Shown: positions 1-20,400 of the stretch, one piece after another | Layout: every line of letters begins with the position of its first letter | How positions within the stretch are numbered: the stretch's first letter is position 1 | Source: Aquila chrysaetos chrysaetos | Lineage: Eukaryota; Chordata; Aves; Accipitriformes; Accipitridae | NCBI RefSeq assembly: GCF_900496995.4 | Contig: NC_044009.1 | Coordinates: 8,774,001 to 8,838,000, forward strand | Length of the DNA: 64,000 nt | Reading direction: 5' to 3' | Made by a program: the position numbers and the translations under genes | The notes under the pieces: generated by a model | What the model saw: the letters and a program-made list of their open reading frames with translations, nothing else | Told to the model about the DNA's origin: nothing | Databases searched by the model: none

Positions 1-6929
<6,929 letters not shown>

Positions 6930-7653
6930 CCTGCCGGCGGCTCCTCCTGGCCGCCCACCTTCTCTCCTGAGTTCTCTGGGGTGGAATTTTTTAAAAACGC
7001 TTTGTACAGAAACCAGGAAGGAGGGAGCAGGGGGTCCGGCTCTTGTGCATACACCCCTTTTCCAGACTCCCCCACTGGTTTATCGGGGACAGACTGACCT
7101 ATTTTATTATTTTTATTTTTATTTTATTTTTTTTCTGCTAGAAACGATTTTTTTTTTATTATTATTTTATTAGCTGGTTTCGCGTCCAGGATTTCAAAGC
7201 CAATAGATGGTTTAAAAACCAACCACGCGGCCTCCGCCAGCGGGAGGGCGGCTCCCTTTTTTTAATGACGCGATAGGTTATTTAATGAGAAATCACGTAG
7301 CGGAAGTTTTTAAAGGAAAACTTTTAAAGGAAGCTTTTTTTTTTTTTTAATGTTCTAATCATAGAAAAATCAAATTGACTAAATCTAAACCAACGATTTT
7401 TTTAAAAGGAAAAAAACCCAAACCCAACGAGTTATTTTTGAAAACAGTTGAATTTGATTTGAAGCCCCTGGTGGGTTCGCGGGCGGGCGGTTTCCCTGCA
7501 TCGGGGGAGCGCTGAGGATGGAGCGGTCCGGACCCGAGCGGCTGGAGAGGTCGATGGCCTGTCGCCGGTTGCGGAGCGTCGTCTCCGCCAGCGGCTTTTC
7601 GTCTCCCTTCGCCCGAATTTCAGCTGGGAGGGGACAAGGGGAGAGGGGGTGTG

Positions 7654-7684
7654 TCTCTCTCTCTCTCTCTCTCTTTCTCTCTTT
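7654..7684. repeat. CT dinucleotide microsatellite
   Basis: A run of TC repeats that becomes interrupted and passes into poly-T, within the SLC2A1 3' UTR. Confidence 0.9.
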
Positions 7685-8362
7685 TTTTTGGTTTAATCTC
7701 GGCAATATTTGCCTGACGGTGAAGCGCCGGCAGCCACACCCTACAGCAACACCCCCCTCTCCATCGCTACCCCCCGCCCCAAATCCCAGACTCACCAAAA
7801 TCCACCATCACGCGGATACATCCATTTCCTGCTCTGTGTATAGACTGGAAGATATTTATATTATATATATTTTTGTTCAATGGTTGTTAATAGTAGACAT
7901 TTAAGTTATAGCGTTTCTGATTTGACAAGCAAAGTACTGTAAATATTCTCGGAGTATATTCACACTGTATAATGTATACAAAAAGGTACAGATGCAAAGG
8001 TATAGTTTCTATAGCGACTAAGATAAAGCTTGTACATGGTTAGGATGACTTTTGTATAGTTCATTACCTGCACTGTAGTTGTATCTATTGCACTGAATTC
8101 CAGGCTGTAGTATATTAAAGAAGAAAAGAAAAAAAAAAAAAATAAAGAAGAGAAATACTGTCCGTTTCAAACAAAAGTGAAAAGAAAGGAAAAAGGAAAA
8201 TAAATAAAGCCTCCCCTCTCCCTGCGGGCAGCTGCTGGGGGAGCTACTGGCACATTCCCAAAGCCACAGGCAGGTTTTTTTAAATAGTACTTTTTTTTTT
8301 AATTTATTTCTCTCTTTTGGAAGTGACCACACTTGCAAAAAAATAAAGGTGGGGGAAAAAAG

Positions 8363-8388
<26 letters not shown>
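8363..8388. repeat. AT dinucleotide microsatellite
   Basis: About 13 uninterrupted TA repeats in the distal SLC2A1 3' UTR, between two poly-A stretches. Confidence 0.95.
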
Positions 8389-8393
<5 letters not shown>

Positions 8394-8548
8394 ATACCCT
8401 TTGATAAACTTGTCGCATCTCTGCGCAGCATGGCGCCTGAGGAATGTGTGTGGTGGGGTTTTGGGGTTTTTTTTTTTGTTTTGTTTTTTTAAAACAACTA
8501 CAGACAACTAAGTGCCAAGAGGAAGGTGTGCGGTGGTGGTGTGCTCGC

Positions 8549-8554
8549 AATAAA
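8549..8554 (+). terminator. SLC2A1: Probable distal SLC2A1 polyadenylation signal
   Basis: Canonical AATAAA followed about 30 bases later by a G/T-rich stretch (GTGTCCTGTGCC...TTTTGG), the usual downstream element. This is the last good signal before the gene-free gap. Confidence 0.7.
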
Positions 8555-8575
8555 TGAGAATGGATGCAGCGACCC

Positions 8576-11186
8576 GGCCGGCCGTGTCCTGTGCCTTTAT
8601 TTTGGCTTCGCCAGGCTTTCCTCTTTGCTTTGAGGGTGGGGTGGGGGGGTTGTGCTTGGTCCTGGGATGGAGCATCGCAGCCTTCCTCCGTCACTGCATC
8701 CTCCTCATCCTCCCGGCTGCGTTTGTGTTTAAACTCGGCTCCCTTTTAACCCCCCCCGGCAGGGCTGGGAAGAGCGAAAGCTGCAATGGGAAATTCGCTC
8801 CCCTCTGCCTCGGCAGCTGGTTCAGAGCGCTGGTTTTGGGTGGATGTGGCTTGCACTAGCTTTCCTAAATTTGGAGTTTGCTGGGACAGGAGCAGCCCTG
8901 CTCCCTCTGAAACTCCTTGCTCCAGACTGGAGCCGTCCATGGAGCAAGATGTGGCCGAACAGGCGGCATGTGGTGCCTGCAGGCATGCTGGTGGCCGTGG
9001 GGCTTGCGCAAGCACAGCTCGGTGGGTCTCCCTGGCTTGGCTGGTGAGCGCATGTCCCTGCCAAGATTTCCCTCCACGGGAACAACTTCTGGTTGTAAAC
9101 CACTGCCCCCCGGGGTGTAGGACTGGGTTTTAATTGCCCTGAGCAGCTCCACCTCGGACCCACTGCCCTGGAGCTGGTGCCAAGGCTGGAGCCTTGACCT
9201 CCTCTGTCCCCTCGCCGGACCCCAAACCTGCCTGCCACCCCCGGCTCTGCCCGTGGGACTGTGAAGATCGTCTGCTTTGGGAGGCAGCTCCTGCCTCTTG
9301 CTGCCAGCACCAGAGCAAGGCAGGGAGGGAGGTTGCCGCTTCTTGGCTGATTTTCTTTCTCTTTCTCCTTGAACTGACGAGGTGCCAAGAGCTGCAAGTC
9401 TGAACACTTTCGGGCAAAGAAATGCTGATCTTGGTCACTTCGGGCTTTTTTTCTATTTATTGAAATGTCTCTTTGCCCTGAAGGGCAGGTGCTGGAAACG
9501 GCTGTTGCAGCGTGTCGTGTCATAGGAAACAGCTCTTGTAAAAATCTTTCTAAAGCTCCCAAAAATGTTCTTTATTTGCCCGGGGCTCTTCTCTTTGCCC
9601 GGGCTAACGTCTCCACTCCCAGCCCTCGCCCAGCCCCGCTCCCGGAGATGCTCAGCCCTACGCAAAGTTAATTTTGACGCCATCTTTTATGGCACTAAAC
9701 AGCCAGGAGCAGTGACACCAAGCCGCCAGCCTGGCACATCACACAGGCTCAAGCCTGGCTGAGGAGTATCCCGAGGGATTACCGCCACGATCGACCCCGC
9801 AGCTCCAAATCCCCACGGTGACCCAAATCCTCCGTGCCCCAAGGCACTGTGCCAGCAGGCGCAGTCCCTCCGGCCCCGGCTCCCAGCATCCCCCATCCCA
9901 GGGAGGTGGTCGCTTCAGCCATGGAGAGACCCAGTGAGGGTGGACATCTCCGCCAGCATCTCCCCTTGGAGTACCGGGAGGTCTCCCACCCGTCCCCCAA
10001 GCCTGTCTGCCATGGGGCCCCTCGTGCACCCCCACGAGCGCTATCCCACCCCCTGCAATGGAACATTGGCTGAAGTGGAGGCTTTCCCTTTACCAGCAGC
10101 ATCAATCCCTTCTAATTGCTCAGGTCCCAGCTTGACAAAGCATTTAAAAAGCGTACTTGACTCCATCCCAATTCAGCAAGGCAATTAAATGCACTCATAA
10201 ATCCTCCTGAAGTAAATGAGACTTAATCATAGGCTTAAAGCTCAGCTGAATTCAGACTTTAGCAGCAGGGCAAGTTTCCCTTAACCTCTTTCCCAGATGT
10301 GCGAGGCTGTCACATGCTGTGGCCTCTGAACAGAGCTCACCGCACTGACTGTGTCCTGTGTCGCTCTCCCAGGGTCTCCTCTAGCCCTTCTCCAACGTCC
10401 CTTTACCTTCACACCGAGGGTCACGTGTACCCTCTGCCCTGCCAGTCTTTGCTCTCCAGGGCAGAAGCCCGTGAGAGCTGCAGGTTGGGGGGTGCGCTCG
10501 GTGGAGGTCCACGGACAGAAGCGCATGGTGACACAAGGGACTTCCTCCTCTTGAGGTTGGCATCAGAGTTAGCGGGATGCCTACGTGCTGGCGAGCTCTC
10601 AGCTGTGAGGAAACCACATCTCCTTTGGGTTGGAAGCTCTGACTGGAGCTAGCTGGCCTTTTAATCCTTTCCCCCCAGACTGCCTCTAGTCCCTCATGCT
10701 GTTCTCGCGGTCCCTCCTGGATGCAAGTTCTTCCGTAAGTGGAACAAATGAGTCCCTCGGTGCCCAGAGCTACAAGACTCCTCTAAAGCTCTGCAGAGAG
10801 AACAGATTTGGAGATGGAGGGGCACTGCAGGGAGGTGCGGCACCTGATCGAGCCCAACCAGGTCCTGAGGAGGAGACAACAACCACCCAAGTTAGGTACA
10901 CAGTGAAGACCTTCTCCATGCCCCTCCTGTATCCCTCCCTGGTATCTCCCTCATCAAACTGAAAGGCAAATAGAGGAAACAAGTAACAAACACACCTCAG
11001 CTGGTCTTAGCTTCTGGACAGACAATGTGAGGACGTAAGAGGCTGTTTGCTTATTCATAAATCATTAGATAAGGACTTATGCATCATGTGTTGGTTGTGC
11101 TTTTGTTTCCCACCCTCACGCTGTTATTCTGTAACAGGCTACAGAGGTTGAGCAGCACATCAAAATTAACTCAGTATACCAAAACG
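8576..11186. other. Intergenic gap between the converging SLC2A1 and ZMYND12 3' ends
   Basis: 2.6 kb with no exon-like or RNA-like signal I can support. It is moderately GC-rich. Open frames on both strands show no domain, no splice context and no low-complexity-free conservation I recognise. Confidence 0.7.
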
Positions 11187-11192
11187 TTTAAT
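11187..11192 (-). terminator. ZMYND12: Probable ZMYND12 polyadenylation signal (ATTAAA)
   Basis: ATTAAA on the minus strand, about 145 bases past the stop codon. It is the commonest variant signal, and no AATAAA lies between it and the stop. Confidence 0.55.
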
Positions 11193-11337
11193 TTTCAAAC
11201 ACCTTGAGACAGAAAGGAACACATCTGGAAAGATGGCAGCAGCGGGAAGGACCTACGGCTTGTAACGCTTTTTGTTTTCAGCAACCTAATTAAACAGATA
11301 ACCTAGCCAAACACCTGGCTCTGGTAGAAAGAGTTCT

Positions 11338-11457
11338 TTATGTTGTGTAGGAAGGCTTGGAGTTAATCAACTTTAACAAACGACCGATGGCTTCTAGAGA
11401 CTCTTGTTGGGACAGTTGTGTTAACAGCTCAAAGGCTTTCATCCCCACCTCACGAGC
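11338..11457 (-). CDS. ZMYND12: ZMYND12 exon 8 with stop
   Basis: Begins [12 protein letters not shown] after an ATTCTAG acceptor and ends at TAA (11340-11338) after 39 residues. It is similar to the human C-terminal helix KAQEYGMRALSLA, with a diverged tail. No ORF of this size stands out, so it was found by homology and phase. Confidence 0.88.
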   Translation of the reverse strand, partial: AREVGMKAFELLTQLSQQESLEAIGRLLKLINSKPSYTT

Positions 11458-14400
11458 CTAGAATGAAACAGAAAAGACCAACTAATTGTCAGGAAGTTAC
11501 CTTTTCTCAAGGGGTAGTTAAAATACCTGCAGAGGCTCACTGGAATAGCTGCACCCGAGCAGATCCAGGCTGCAGCCACTCAGCTGCCTGCTTCAGAGGG
11601 TGACCTGTACAAGCTGCTTTACAGGAGAGAGTAAAGCTGCCAGGTATCGTGTTCAAGATCCATTGGTGCAGACAAGAGATTACTAACCCCAGCCCCCCGC
11701 GCTGGAGATCATTGCCTCCCGTCTAATACAGCAGCTCATCTGAACATTCCCAAAGCTATTTCAGGAAAAACAAACCAGCTGTATTGACTCAGTCTGAACT
11801 AAATCCCTCATTTCCCTTGGTAGCTCTTCCAGGGATTAGACATTCTCACAATTATAAAGCTTTGCTTTTTTTCTAATTTGAATTTGTTTCTTTGTGTCTT
11901 CCAAACACTGACTCACATCATTATGGCTTTCTCTGATCCAATGAAGAGACCATTAGTAATCTGTATTTTCACCCTCCAAAACACAGGCAGAAGAAACTCG
12001 GGCTTTTGAGCACTTAGCCCAGACAAAGAGGCCTGATTTCCAGATGGCTACTGCTCAGCACTTCCTCAAAATCAATGATTTTTAAGGCAGAGAATGGGGC
12101 GCTCTGAAGTTAGCAGTCTCATCTGAAATTTTTAGCCTTAAAAATACAGGGGTGCAAATTCAAAACTGAATTACAGGCCCCAATAGAGTGAATCTACATT
12201 AACATCATGGTCATTACAGGGAGTCTGGCTCACAGAGAGACACGTGCGAGGCCCACATCTTGCTCACTGCGTAACATCTGACGCCATGTCTAAATACAGC
12301 TTGTGACAGGCAGCTCCACTGCCAGCGTATCCCAGATAAAGGATGAGCCCAGAAAACGTGGATAACTACAGGATCCACTGTGGACAGCCTGGCAGAGACC
12401 AAAACAGATCCAGGGGTCTTTATTTGCCTTGACAGAGCGCAGATTGCGAGCTGCAGAGCTACTGAGGCAGCTTTGTCCTTGCTCATCCAGTGCTGCGAGG
12501 CTGTTGCGGATTCAGGAGAGGTGCCAGGTGAACAGAGGCAACTGGCCTCACGGGATGGGGTGAGCACTGAAACAGATTTAGGCAACTCTCCTGGACCCTT
12601 TCACTGGACAAAACCTACCTTTGCTAAGTCCGTGATCAGGTAATAAAGCATGGCAAGAGCATGCAAAACTCTGGCAGTTTCCCCAGGTCGTTGCTTTGGT
12701 GCCTGTTCTCTGACATCTAACACTGCATTCAGTACTCGGATTGCTTCTGCTTGCTGGGCTTCAGCTGCACCAAGAATGAAATAATCTTGTTGGATGTATG
12801 CATGCATGCAAGATAATATATTCAAAACTGTCCAATTATCTCTTCTAGACATCAAAGCATTTCTACTACAAGCATCAACGCGGTATCCCAGCTCCATGCA
12901 AATTCCATACCCATTAACAGATATCTTTTCATCCAGTCAGTAATTGTGTTGATTAGCCTTTAGTAGGGATGTGGAGTCATAACAGCTGCATGAAAAGGGC
13001 AACTTTCATACTCCTGTCATAACTGAAGATGGTATCATGCAGCCCTGTCTTGGTGTGGTTCCTACTGCAGCAACTGCTGGTGGAGACGATGCCAGGTAAT
13101 GGCATTTACAGAAATGTTTCTCTTCTCCGACAATATTCTCATTAGCAGAGATGGTAGAAAGAAGACAAGGACCAGAGTCCAGTCTGCCTTCAGGGCAGCA
13201 TAGGGTAGTACCATGCACACGAGCCTATTTCCTAATGCTTTATGCACCTTTATGTCCCAATGAGAGATTCCTCAGCTTCTCTCCCGAGAGTATTCTCCAG
13301 ATTAATACATCCAATTATCAGTATATGCTATTCCACTGTATCCTACTGCTTCAGAAGATAGAGTTGTAAACCTGCCTAAGTGAGATGAAATGTCACTTTC
13401 ACATAATTAAATGGAGACAAAGAAGCTGCAGAGAAATGAGAACGTTGAAGTGGAATTGAATCCTGAAAGGCAAAATATTATAGTGTTAAAGTCACTGCCA
13501 AGGGCGCTGTGAAAAGGAGCACGTAATCAAAAAGGGCAAAGCTGTGTTTCCACTTGAACACCCTCATTCCTAAAGCGGCCCCGTTTGTTTCATCCAGTGC
13601 GATCCGCTGAGCATGAACGTCAGAAATACCTGCGATTCCAACTAAATTTGGTCTATGGAAATGCCACGCAAAACCCAATGCTGTAAACATGAACCGTAGG
13701 ATGTATGGATTCTTTAAAACCCCGTCTTCCAAATGATTCTGCGCAATAGTGGTGCTTACTCATACGATCTCTGCTGACTTCCTTGTCCTCCGTGAATGGA
13801 GACATTTCCGGTTGTGACTTGAGAATTTGCTCCTGTGCGTGAACTGACTTCAGAAGAAAGGCATGCCAGATATCGGTTACCTATCAGGAAGCAAATGAAT
13901 TATTTCACTTGTATGAATACATGGGATTTAGCAACTAGTTGTTCTATAAACAATGTGCCCTGCAATGCACGTCCCTACCACAATAACCGGAGTGCCTGCT
14001 GGTTTGTGAGCTGACTGCTGCCAAGCTGGATGTTTTACGTAGAGATCTGACCGCTCCTCTCCCAGTGGCGGCCCTAGTTGGAAGCTCACTTCTCTATCTG
14101 ACTATTAATTTTCATCAAAATTCAACAAATCTAACTAAATTGTTAACCAAAAGCAGATTTGGTTGAAGTTTGCAAGGGGAATGGAGGCAGACTGCAGCTC
14201 TGCCACAAAGCCTCCTTTCAACAGAAAATCAAGCTAAACAAATGAAAGCTCATTTTTTCAGTTATTGGAGGGATTAGGTAATTGTTACCTCCCTTGCTTG
14301 ATCGTTCTGTTCTGACAGTCTTTTATCAGGGTGACTTTTCATTGATGCTCAGCATCAATTTTCCATGGCTCGTTTGTATCCCACTGCTGCTCAGCAACTC

Positions 14401-17400
14401 TTCCCTGGCCATGGAAACTCCTTGGCAACCCTCTCTACTTGTGGGACTCTCTTTAACCTCTGGCACAGGGTATTTGGTAGCAAAGCTATTTTTTTAACAA
14501 GGTTTGGCTGCCCAAGTTGAAGACAACTTGAATAACAATTTGTAACCGAGTACAGAATTTCTCTCCTGGTCTTAACTCAGAGAAATATTTAAGTATGAAA
14601 AGGGTTTCTGAGATTGATCCTAAAAGGCAATGCTGGCACTTGATATGATCGCCATCATATTAAAGGCAGTCAGAAGCGGGAAAAACATTGGAAAGAGCAC
14701 AGAAAAAAACCTGAGAAATATAGAGAGGATGGCCATTGGTTTTACCAACCTCAGCATAGAGTGAGTTTGCTATGTCCATTTTGTTCTGGCGAAAGAAAAC
14801 ATTAGCCATGTGGAAATACCCTCCAGAGGTCTCAATAGATTTTAGTCCAAACGTAGAACTAGCAAGGTAAATCTGAAACCAAGATTTAAAAAAAAAAGTT
14901 TAATGCTCATATCAAACCTGGGAAATTTTTCATTATGGATTAATAATATTGCAAGTATTCCCTTCTTTTTTTCCTATGTAACTACAGCTTTAGTTATACC
15001 TGATTATGACTGTAAAATGTGGTCCTAAAAAAGCTGTATTTGGTGTTTTATGCAGAGGAATGCAATTGCCCCTAAATCCCCTGCTCACTGGGGCAGTGGA
15101 ACCCTTATCACAGCGTGTTACCCCACTGAAGCATGGGGTAGGTTTCCCACATCTCCTCCTCTCACTGTGCAACCTGTATGTTTCATGTCTTCAAAAGCAC
15201 AACCTGCTGCCACTTTTCAGCTCTCCAGTCCTGCCCGTGGCGCCTGTTTCTCCCCCCGAGGCCCCAGCCAAAGCCAGGGGAGTGGGAAGGCAGTGGAGCA
15301 TTCCAGCTATTCTGAGCCGGCGTGTGACTCTCAGCAGATCTCAGACACGCAGCCAAAGTTCAGGCAGGTCTTGGGCTGCTCTGACGTAGACCAGTGACTT
15401 GCTAATAGCAAAAAACCTATTACCTGACGCCCTTTCAGGCATCAGATTTAAGGTACCTAAAAAACCAATTGCACAGCAGGGAATCTCCTGAAAGGTTTAC
15501 AGACTAAGCAAAGACAGGGCTGTATATATTATAATAGAAAGGATCTAATTCTCCTCAACTGTATGTCATCATTTACACCCACACAAAGCTACTATCAAAT
15601 TCAACAGTGGTGGGCATACATCACTCTGCACTGGATAAATTTAGTCTATGTGGGACATAAATAGGATGTCGCGGAGTTCATCTGCCTTTGGGGGATCAAA
15701 TGACGGGCAAAGCATCCTCAGGAACACAGCTGGCAATAACCACTTCAAATCTGACAAACTGCTCTTGTGGCTAAACAGATTGAATCGGGGAAAACGCTAT
15801 TGAACCAGACATTTAAAGAGTTAAATAAGGCATTCACTAAATAACGGCTGACAGAGAACTGATGTCTAACAGAAAAGTATGGAGTAAAATGACAGCCAAA
15901 ATATAAAGTAACTTATCTGTTGAATAAAAGGCAACTACACCAATTTGGGATAGAAATGTCTGTTTATCTCAGGACTGTAACCAAGCTGACAGATAAATTT
16001 ATAAGCAGATGCAGTAAAGACAAGGTATGCGTCACTTCAAGGGAATAAGGATAACTGGTAAAACACAACTTTGGCTAACACATGGATACACAGGTGTCTT
16101 AGACCTAGACAGTTCAGGTGTTCATAACATGTATCCTCGGTACCTCAAATCAGGATTACAAATCTGTCTGCTGGGGTTTTCGTATCGATCTGTAAGTGTC
16201 AGAGAAGGAAGAAAAATTGAAGTGTTTCTGTATTTGAGTTGGCTTACGTCATTTGCCAGGTGATATAAAGCCTGTTCAAAGTTTCCTTCAGCGGCACAGA
16301 AAAGCCCCAGACTACGATGTAATTTACACTGCACAGCAATGCTGCAGTCTGGAGTTCTGAGGACAATCCACTGGGCTTGGGAGAGATACTTAGATGCCTG
16401 CAGAAGATGGCCAACACCTGAAATGACACGTAGAAATAAGCAGGATAAAGACCATTTTTTTATTTAGAAATTTAGACAATACTGCCTGCTATCCCTTTGC
16501 AGTAGTTTGATACGGAGACCCAGCCTGTGGATTCCTCACTTCTCTCCCAAGTGCTCCTTAGTCAAGCAGGTGTTCGAAATCTAATTTACAGACAGGCTGA
16601 ATGTCTAGAGCTACAAGAGAAGCCAGAAACTGTCTATTGCATTCAGTATCTCTGAAACACGTGTTCAAAACAGGTTAGCTACAGGCAGCCACTAATGACT
16701 CGTGTATTATCACACTAGAATTACTCATAGGATTTTTTTTCCCTTCTCTTGCCACACTATTTACGACAATCCTTGAGATAGCTCAATTCTGCCAGCAGAG
16801 CACTGTGTGTACTCCAGTAAAGGCAATGATTTACAATGATTTTTCAGTCCTTTACGTCTGCAGCTGAGGAGAGCAGTTCTCCACATGCAGAGTCCTAATT
16901 TGACAGTTTTTATAAAGCATACAGTCAATGAGAAAAAGCTCTGCTTCAGGCAGAGTGCGCTTTTGTGAATGAACTGAGGCATTCCTCTGATGCAATGGCC
17001 TCGGAAATGTTTGCTGGTTCCCTGAGATAAGAGCGCAACCAACCACCCTTGGGAATTTAATGCTTTTGAGAGTCATATGAAGCCACAGAGGTAAAGAATG
17101 GATCTTCATACTGCTTCTCTTGTGGGAATCGGTGGAGATGGAGAAAACATTTCATTTGCTTTCATTGATCTCTCATCACCGATGAGCGATTCTTTTTCCC
17201 CAGACCCACGCAGAAAAGGGGGGCGTGTGTGACTTCTCAAATCTCTCTGAAATGCCCTTGAGGCAGGGCAGAGACATGGCACAACGTTGAAACGAAGAGC
17301 TGGTCCTTCCCTGATAAATGGTAAAAAGAAACCAGAAACCTGACCCAAGGGAGGTCTTGCCCTTGCCAGTGTTACTATTTAGACAATACTTACCGGTGGA

Positions 17401-20400
17401 GGCTTCAGCCAAGAGGAGATAAGCAGGCACCAATTGCACAGAACTTGAGCCGTACACTTCAGTACTGAAACGCAGTGCCTGCAAAGCTGCAGGTATCGCT
17501 TCTTTATGCTTTCCATCCAAAACAAACTCCTGGGCCGTGTTGTATGCAAGATCAATGATGTATTTCTGCAGGGAAACATAGTAATGGGACAGAGCGAGCA
17601 AAGGGTAAGAAGAAATGAAATGCACAGTCTCTTTTTACATTCAAGTTTGCAAACTGTAAAACAGTGATTGTAATGTTCTTCGTGTCTGTAATTAATGGAT
17701 GGAAATTAAAGCTGTCATATTAGAGCCTGCCTTTCATTCCTACTTCTAGCAGGAACAGCTTTGGACATCCTCTTAGGTCATGTGGTGTCTTATGAGACGA
17801 AGAATCCTTTACGCCTACGAAAAAGGGCTAATAAGGCTGCAGCAATAAAAGCTGTGAAGCACAGAAAATGATCATCACAAGACCGTAGAAAAGATTAGAC
17901 AAAGAGGCTACGGCGGGGTTTTGCTGACGGTAATAACGGTGACTCATAGCAGGCAGTGGAGCGTATGGTTTGCCAAGCTGGTGCCAGCATGGCACACCTC
18001 CAGCTGCAGGAGACGCGGTCTGGAAGCAAGGGGAGCGCTCCTTACATGGAGCTGCAGCTTCCTCCCACCCTCTCCCGGCCAGTTCTGGGCCTGGTATTTT
18101 GGGTGCAGAGTCTGGAAAGCCGGTCAAAATCAGAACACCCTAATGCGCTGCATTACACTTCTGTATATCCATCACCCAAGCCCAGTTTGGTGGTCAAGCA
18201 GCTTCTGCAGCATTGCTGTTTGTTGTCAGAATCCATAATGTTTCCTGTACCTATAGTTGCTCCCTGCCTTTTACTACTCCTAGCAGTCCACACCACATTT
18301 GGTCTTTTCACCCTTTGCAGCATCTGATCTATTCACCAGCTCCACAAACGCGTCCCCGTTTGAATGCCTGTTCATTGCCAAGAGCTCTACAGCAACTGTA
18401 GATGCTGCGCCCTTACAATGCGCTGAGGGATGCCAGTAAAAAGGAGCCAGCGTGCTTATTTACCTATTTCTCTTTGCTTTCAGTGTAATTGTTGCCAACT
18501 CCCAATGCTTCTGCATCTGCTTTTTGCACACGCGGTGCAGCGGGAAAGCTTCCTGGAAAGAAATCTTGTTGCTGGTGTGCCTAGCAGTGCTGCCATGGTA
18601 AGTCAGCAAGGCGCTTGCTCTTCTCTTGCTAGGAGGCATGGGCAGGCCTGTGCAGTGAGCGCCGCCAGAAAATACCGTTTTACCTCTTTATTGCCTTCTG
18701 TTTTCCAGCTGTGGCTGAGCAGAGGGCTGAAAAAACAAATCCCAGCGCTTTTGGAGGCCAGGCTTTGGCATTTTGTTGAGCTTTAAGTGCTTAGAGAGAG
18801 GCAGAGAGAGTCATGCTGTGGGTGAAGGAATAGCTCAGGGACAGGGAACCTTAAGGACAACCTGCTTTTCCTGGAGATCCTGGCTGAGATAAAGGGACAT
18901 CCTTTCTGGATAAACGAGAGCTTCGAAGAACACACCCCAGAGTGATAGCACCCTGCTACAGCAAGGAGAGCCAAGAGCTAGAAAACACAGCGGTCATCCC
19001 CTCTCTAGCCCCTGAGCTACCCCCATATAGTGAGTGAGTGAAAAAGGGACGCACCAAAACCAAGCCGTGTTGGGGGACCATGTGGTGCCCAGGAGAAAGT
19101 CAGCACACGGTCAGGGCAAGGAGCAAGAAAAGCTGTTATTTATCAGGCTGTCTTTTCTGACCACGCCACTCTTTCTCTGTTGCAACCGGCACTGGTTTTG
19201 GTGCGTGGGTATCAAGCAGATTGTCATCTGGGGAGGTGGTGGAGATCAGCATCATTCTTTTTTTACTCCTTGTCTATAGGATCATCGCTGCTTCCCATGA
19301 TGTAAGCTATCTTAAAACATCTGCAGTGAGGACAAGCTACAGGTTACACTCTTGCAGAGCTCCCAGGAGAATAAAGGGCAGGAGACAACAGAAGCCCTGC
19401 AGCACTGAATATTTAAGACTGCGCAGTTACAAGCCTTGGGGGGATCGTTAGCTTTGGCCCTGCACTGTTTTTCATCTTGCCCGTAGCCCCACGCCCCCGG
19501 ACCCGCACACTTTGGGCTCTTTTCATGTGTGTTGTAATTACAGAGGTTTCTCTGAAGATGCCCCCACGCAGTTTTCCCCCAGTTGGGGTTTGAGAAGGCT
19601 GAGGACCCCAGCTCTGCTCCAGGTGGGAGCAGGGGGTGGGGAACCCACTTGGGGTTTGGTGCCATGTTCATTTACTCACTCACAGGCACCAAAACTGATG
19701 GCGCGCTTGAAGAAATGATGATTTAAAGAGGAAGGCAGGCTTCCAGTTAGTTTGAGTTGAAACCTGCAGTCGGTGGGGCTAGCATTGGTGCTGGAGGACT
19801 GCTGTAGCTGACTGAGGCATGGATCTTTTCCCGTACCCAGGGGCTGCAGTAAGCTGACATCACGCAGGCAGGTGAGGCTATTCTACAAACAGAAACTTGG
19901 AGTTTTGTCAGTTTGGAGGTACTGTCTGCAGGCACCCCCCCGGCTATGTTGACAAAAGCAGATTTCTATCAACAAAGCTTTGGAGCACAGACGAGGTATG
20001 AAACTCATAACCTCCTGGCTCTCAGCTTCATGCACTTTCCCTTAAGCCACAGGGCATTTTGATGTGCACAAGCTTTCCTGCGTCCTGACTAAGGCTCGAG
20101 CTGTGTGTTTTCTAAACAAACACCATGCAGGAGTTTGTGAAGTAAAGCAGAAATGTTAAAAAAATAATAAACCTATGGGCAGGCTTTGAGCAGAAGGTTT
20201 TTTCTCTGATCGTCATGAGACTATGTAGCTTTTCCCTGAGCTCCAAAGGCCTTCTTTAAAGCATTTTTGTTGGCTCTGTGGCTAGGAAAACAATGAAGCC
20301 ACCAAGACGGGGCAGTAAATAATCTCACCCTCTCCACGCTGCTCTTCCAACGCTTGTCAGCCAGTCTAGGCCCGATGCTGTCTACCCTATACCTTGCTGT

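Larger units (their letters stand above)
6930..8575 (+). other. SLC2A1: SLC2A1 3' UTR
   Basis: About 1.6 kb from the stop codon to the probable cleavage site after the AATAAA at 8549-8554. It is very A/T-rich in parts, with a CT microsatellite (about 7654-7680), an AT microsatellite (8363-8388), poly-A runs and an exact Pumilio-type element TGTAAATA at 7938-7945. Earlier AATAAA hexamers at 8141, 8199, 8203 and 8342 could give shorter forms. Confidence 0.75.

Noticed and set aside
13478-13732. 84-codon minus-strand frame between ZMYND12 exons 6 and 7
   Set aside because: No match to ZMYND12 at this point in the protein, and the flanking exons already join in phase without it.
19020-19690. Inverted AGTGAGTGAGTGAA / TTACTCACTCACA sequences about 650 bp apart, like terminal inverted repeats
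   Set aside because: Only about ten simple-sequence bases match, with no target-site duplication or transposase remnant seen.
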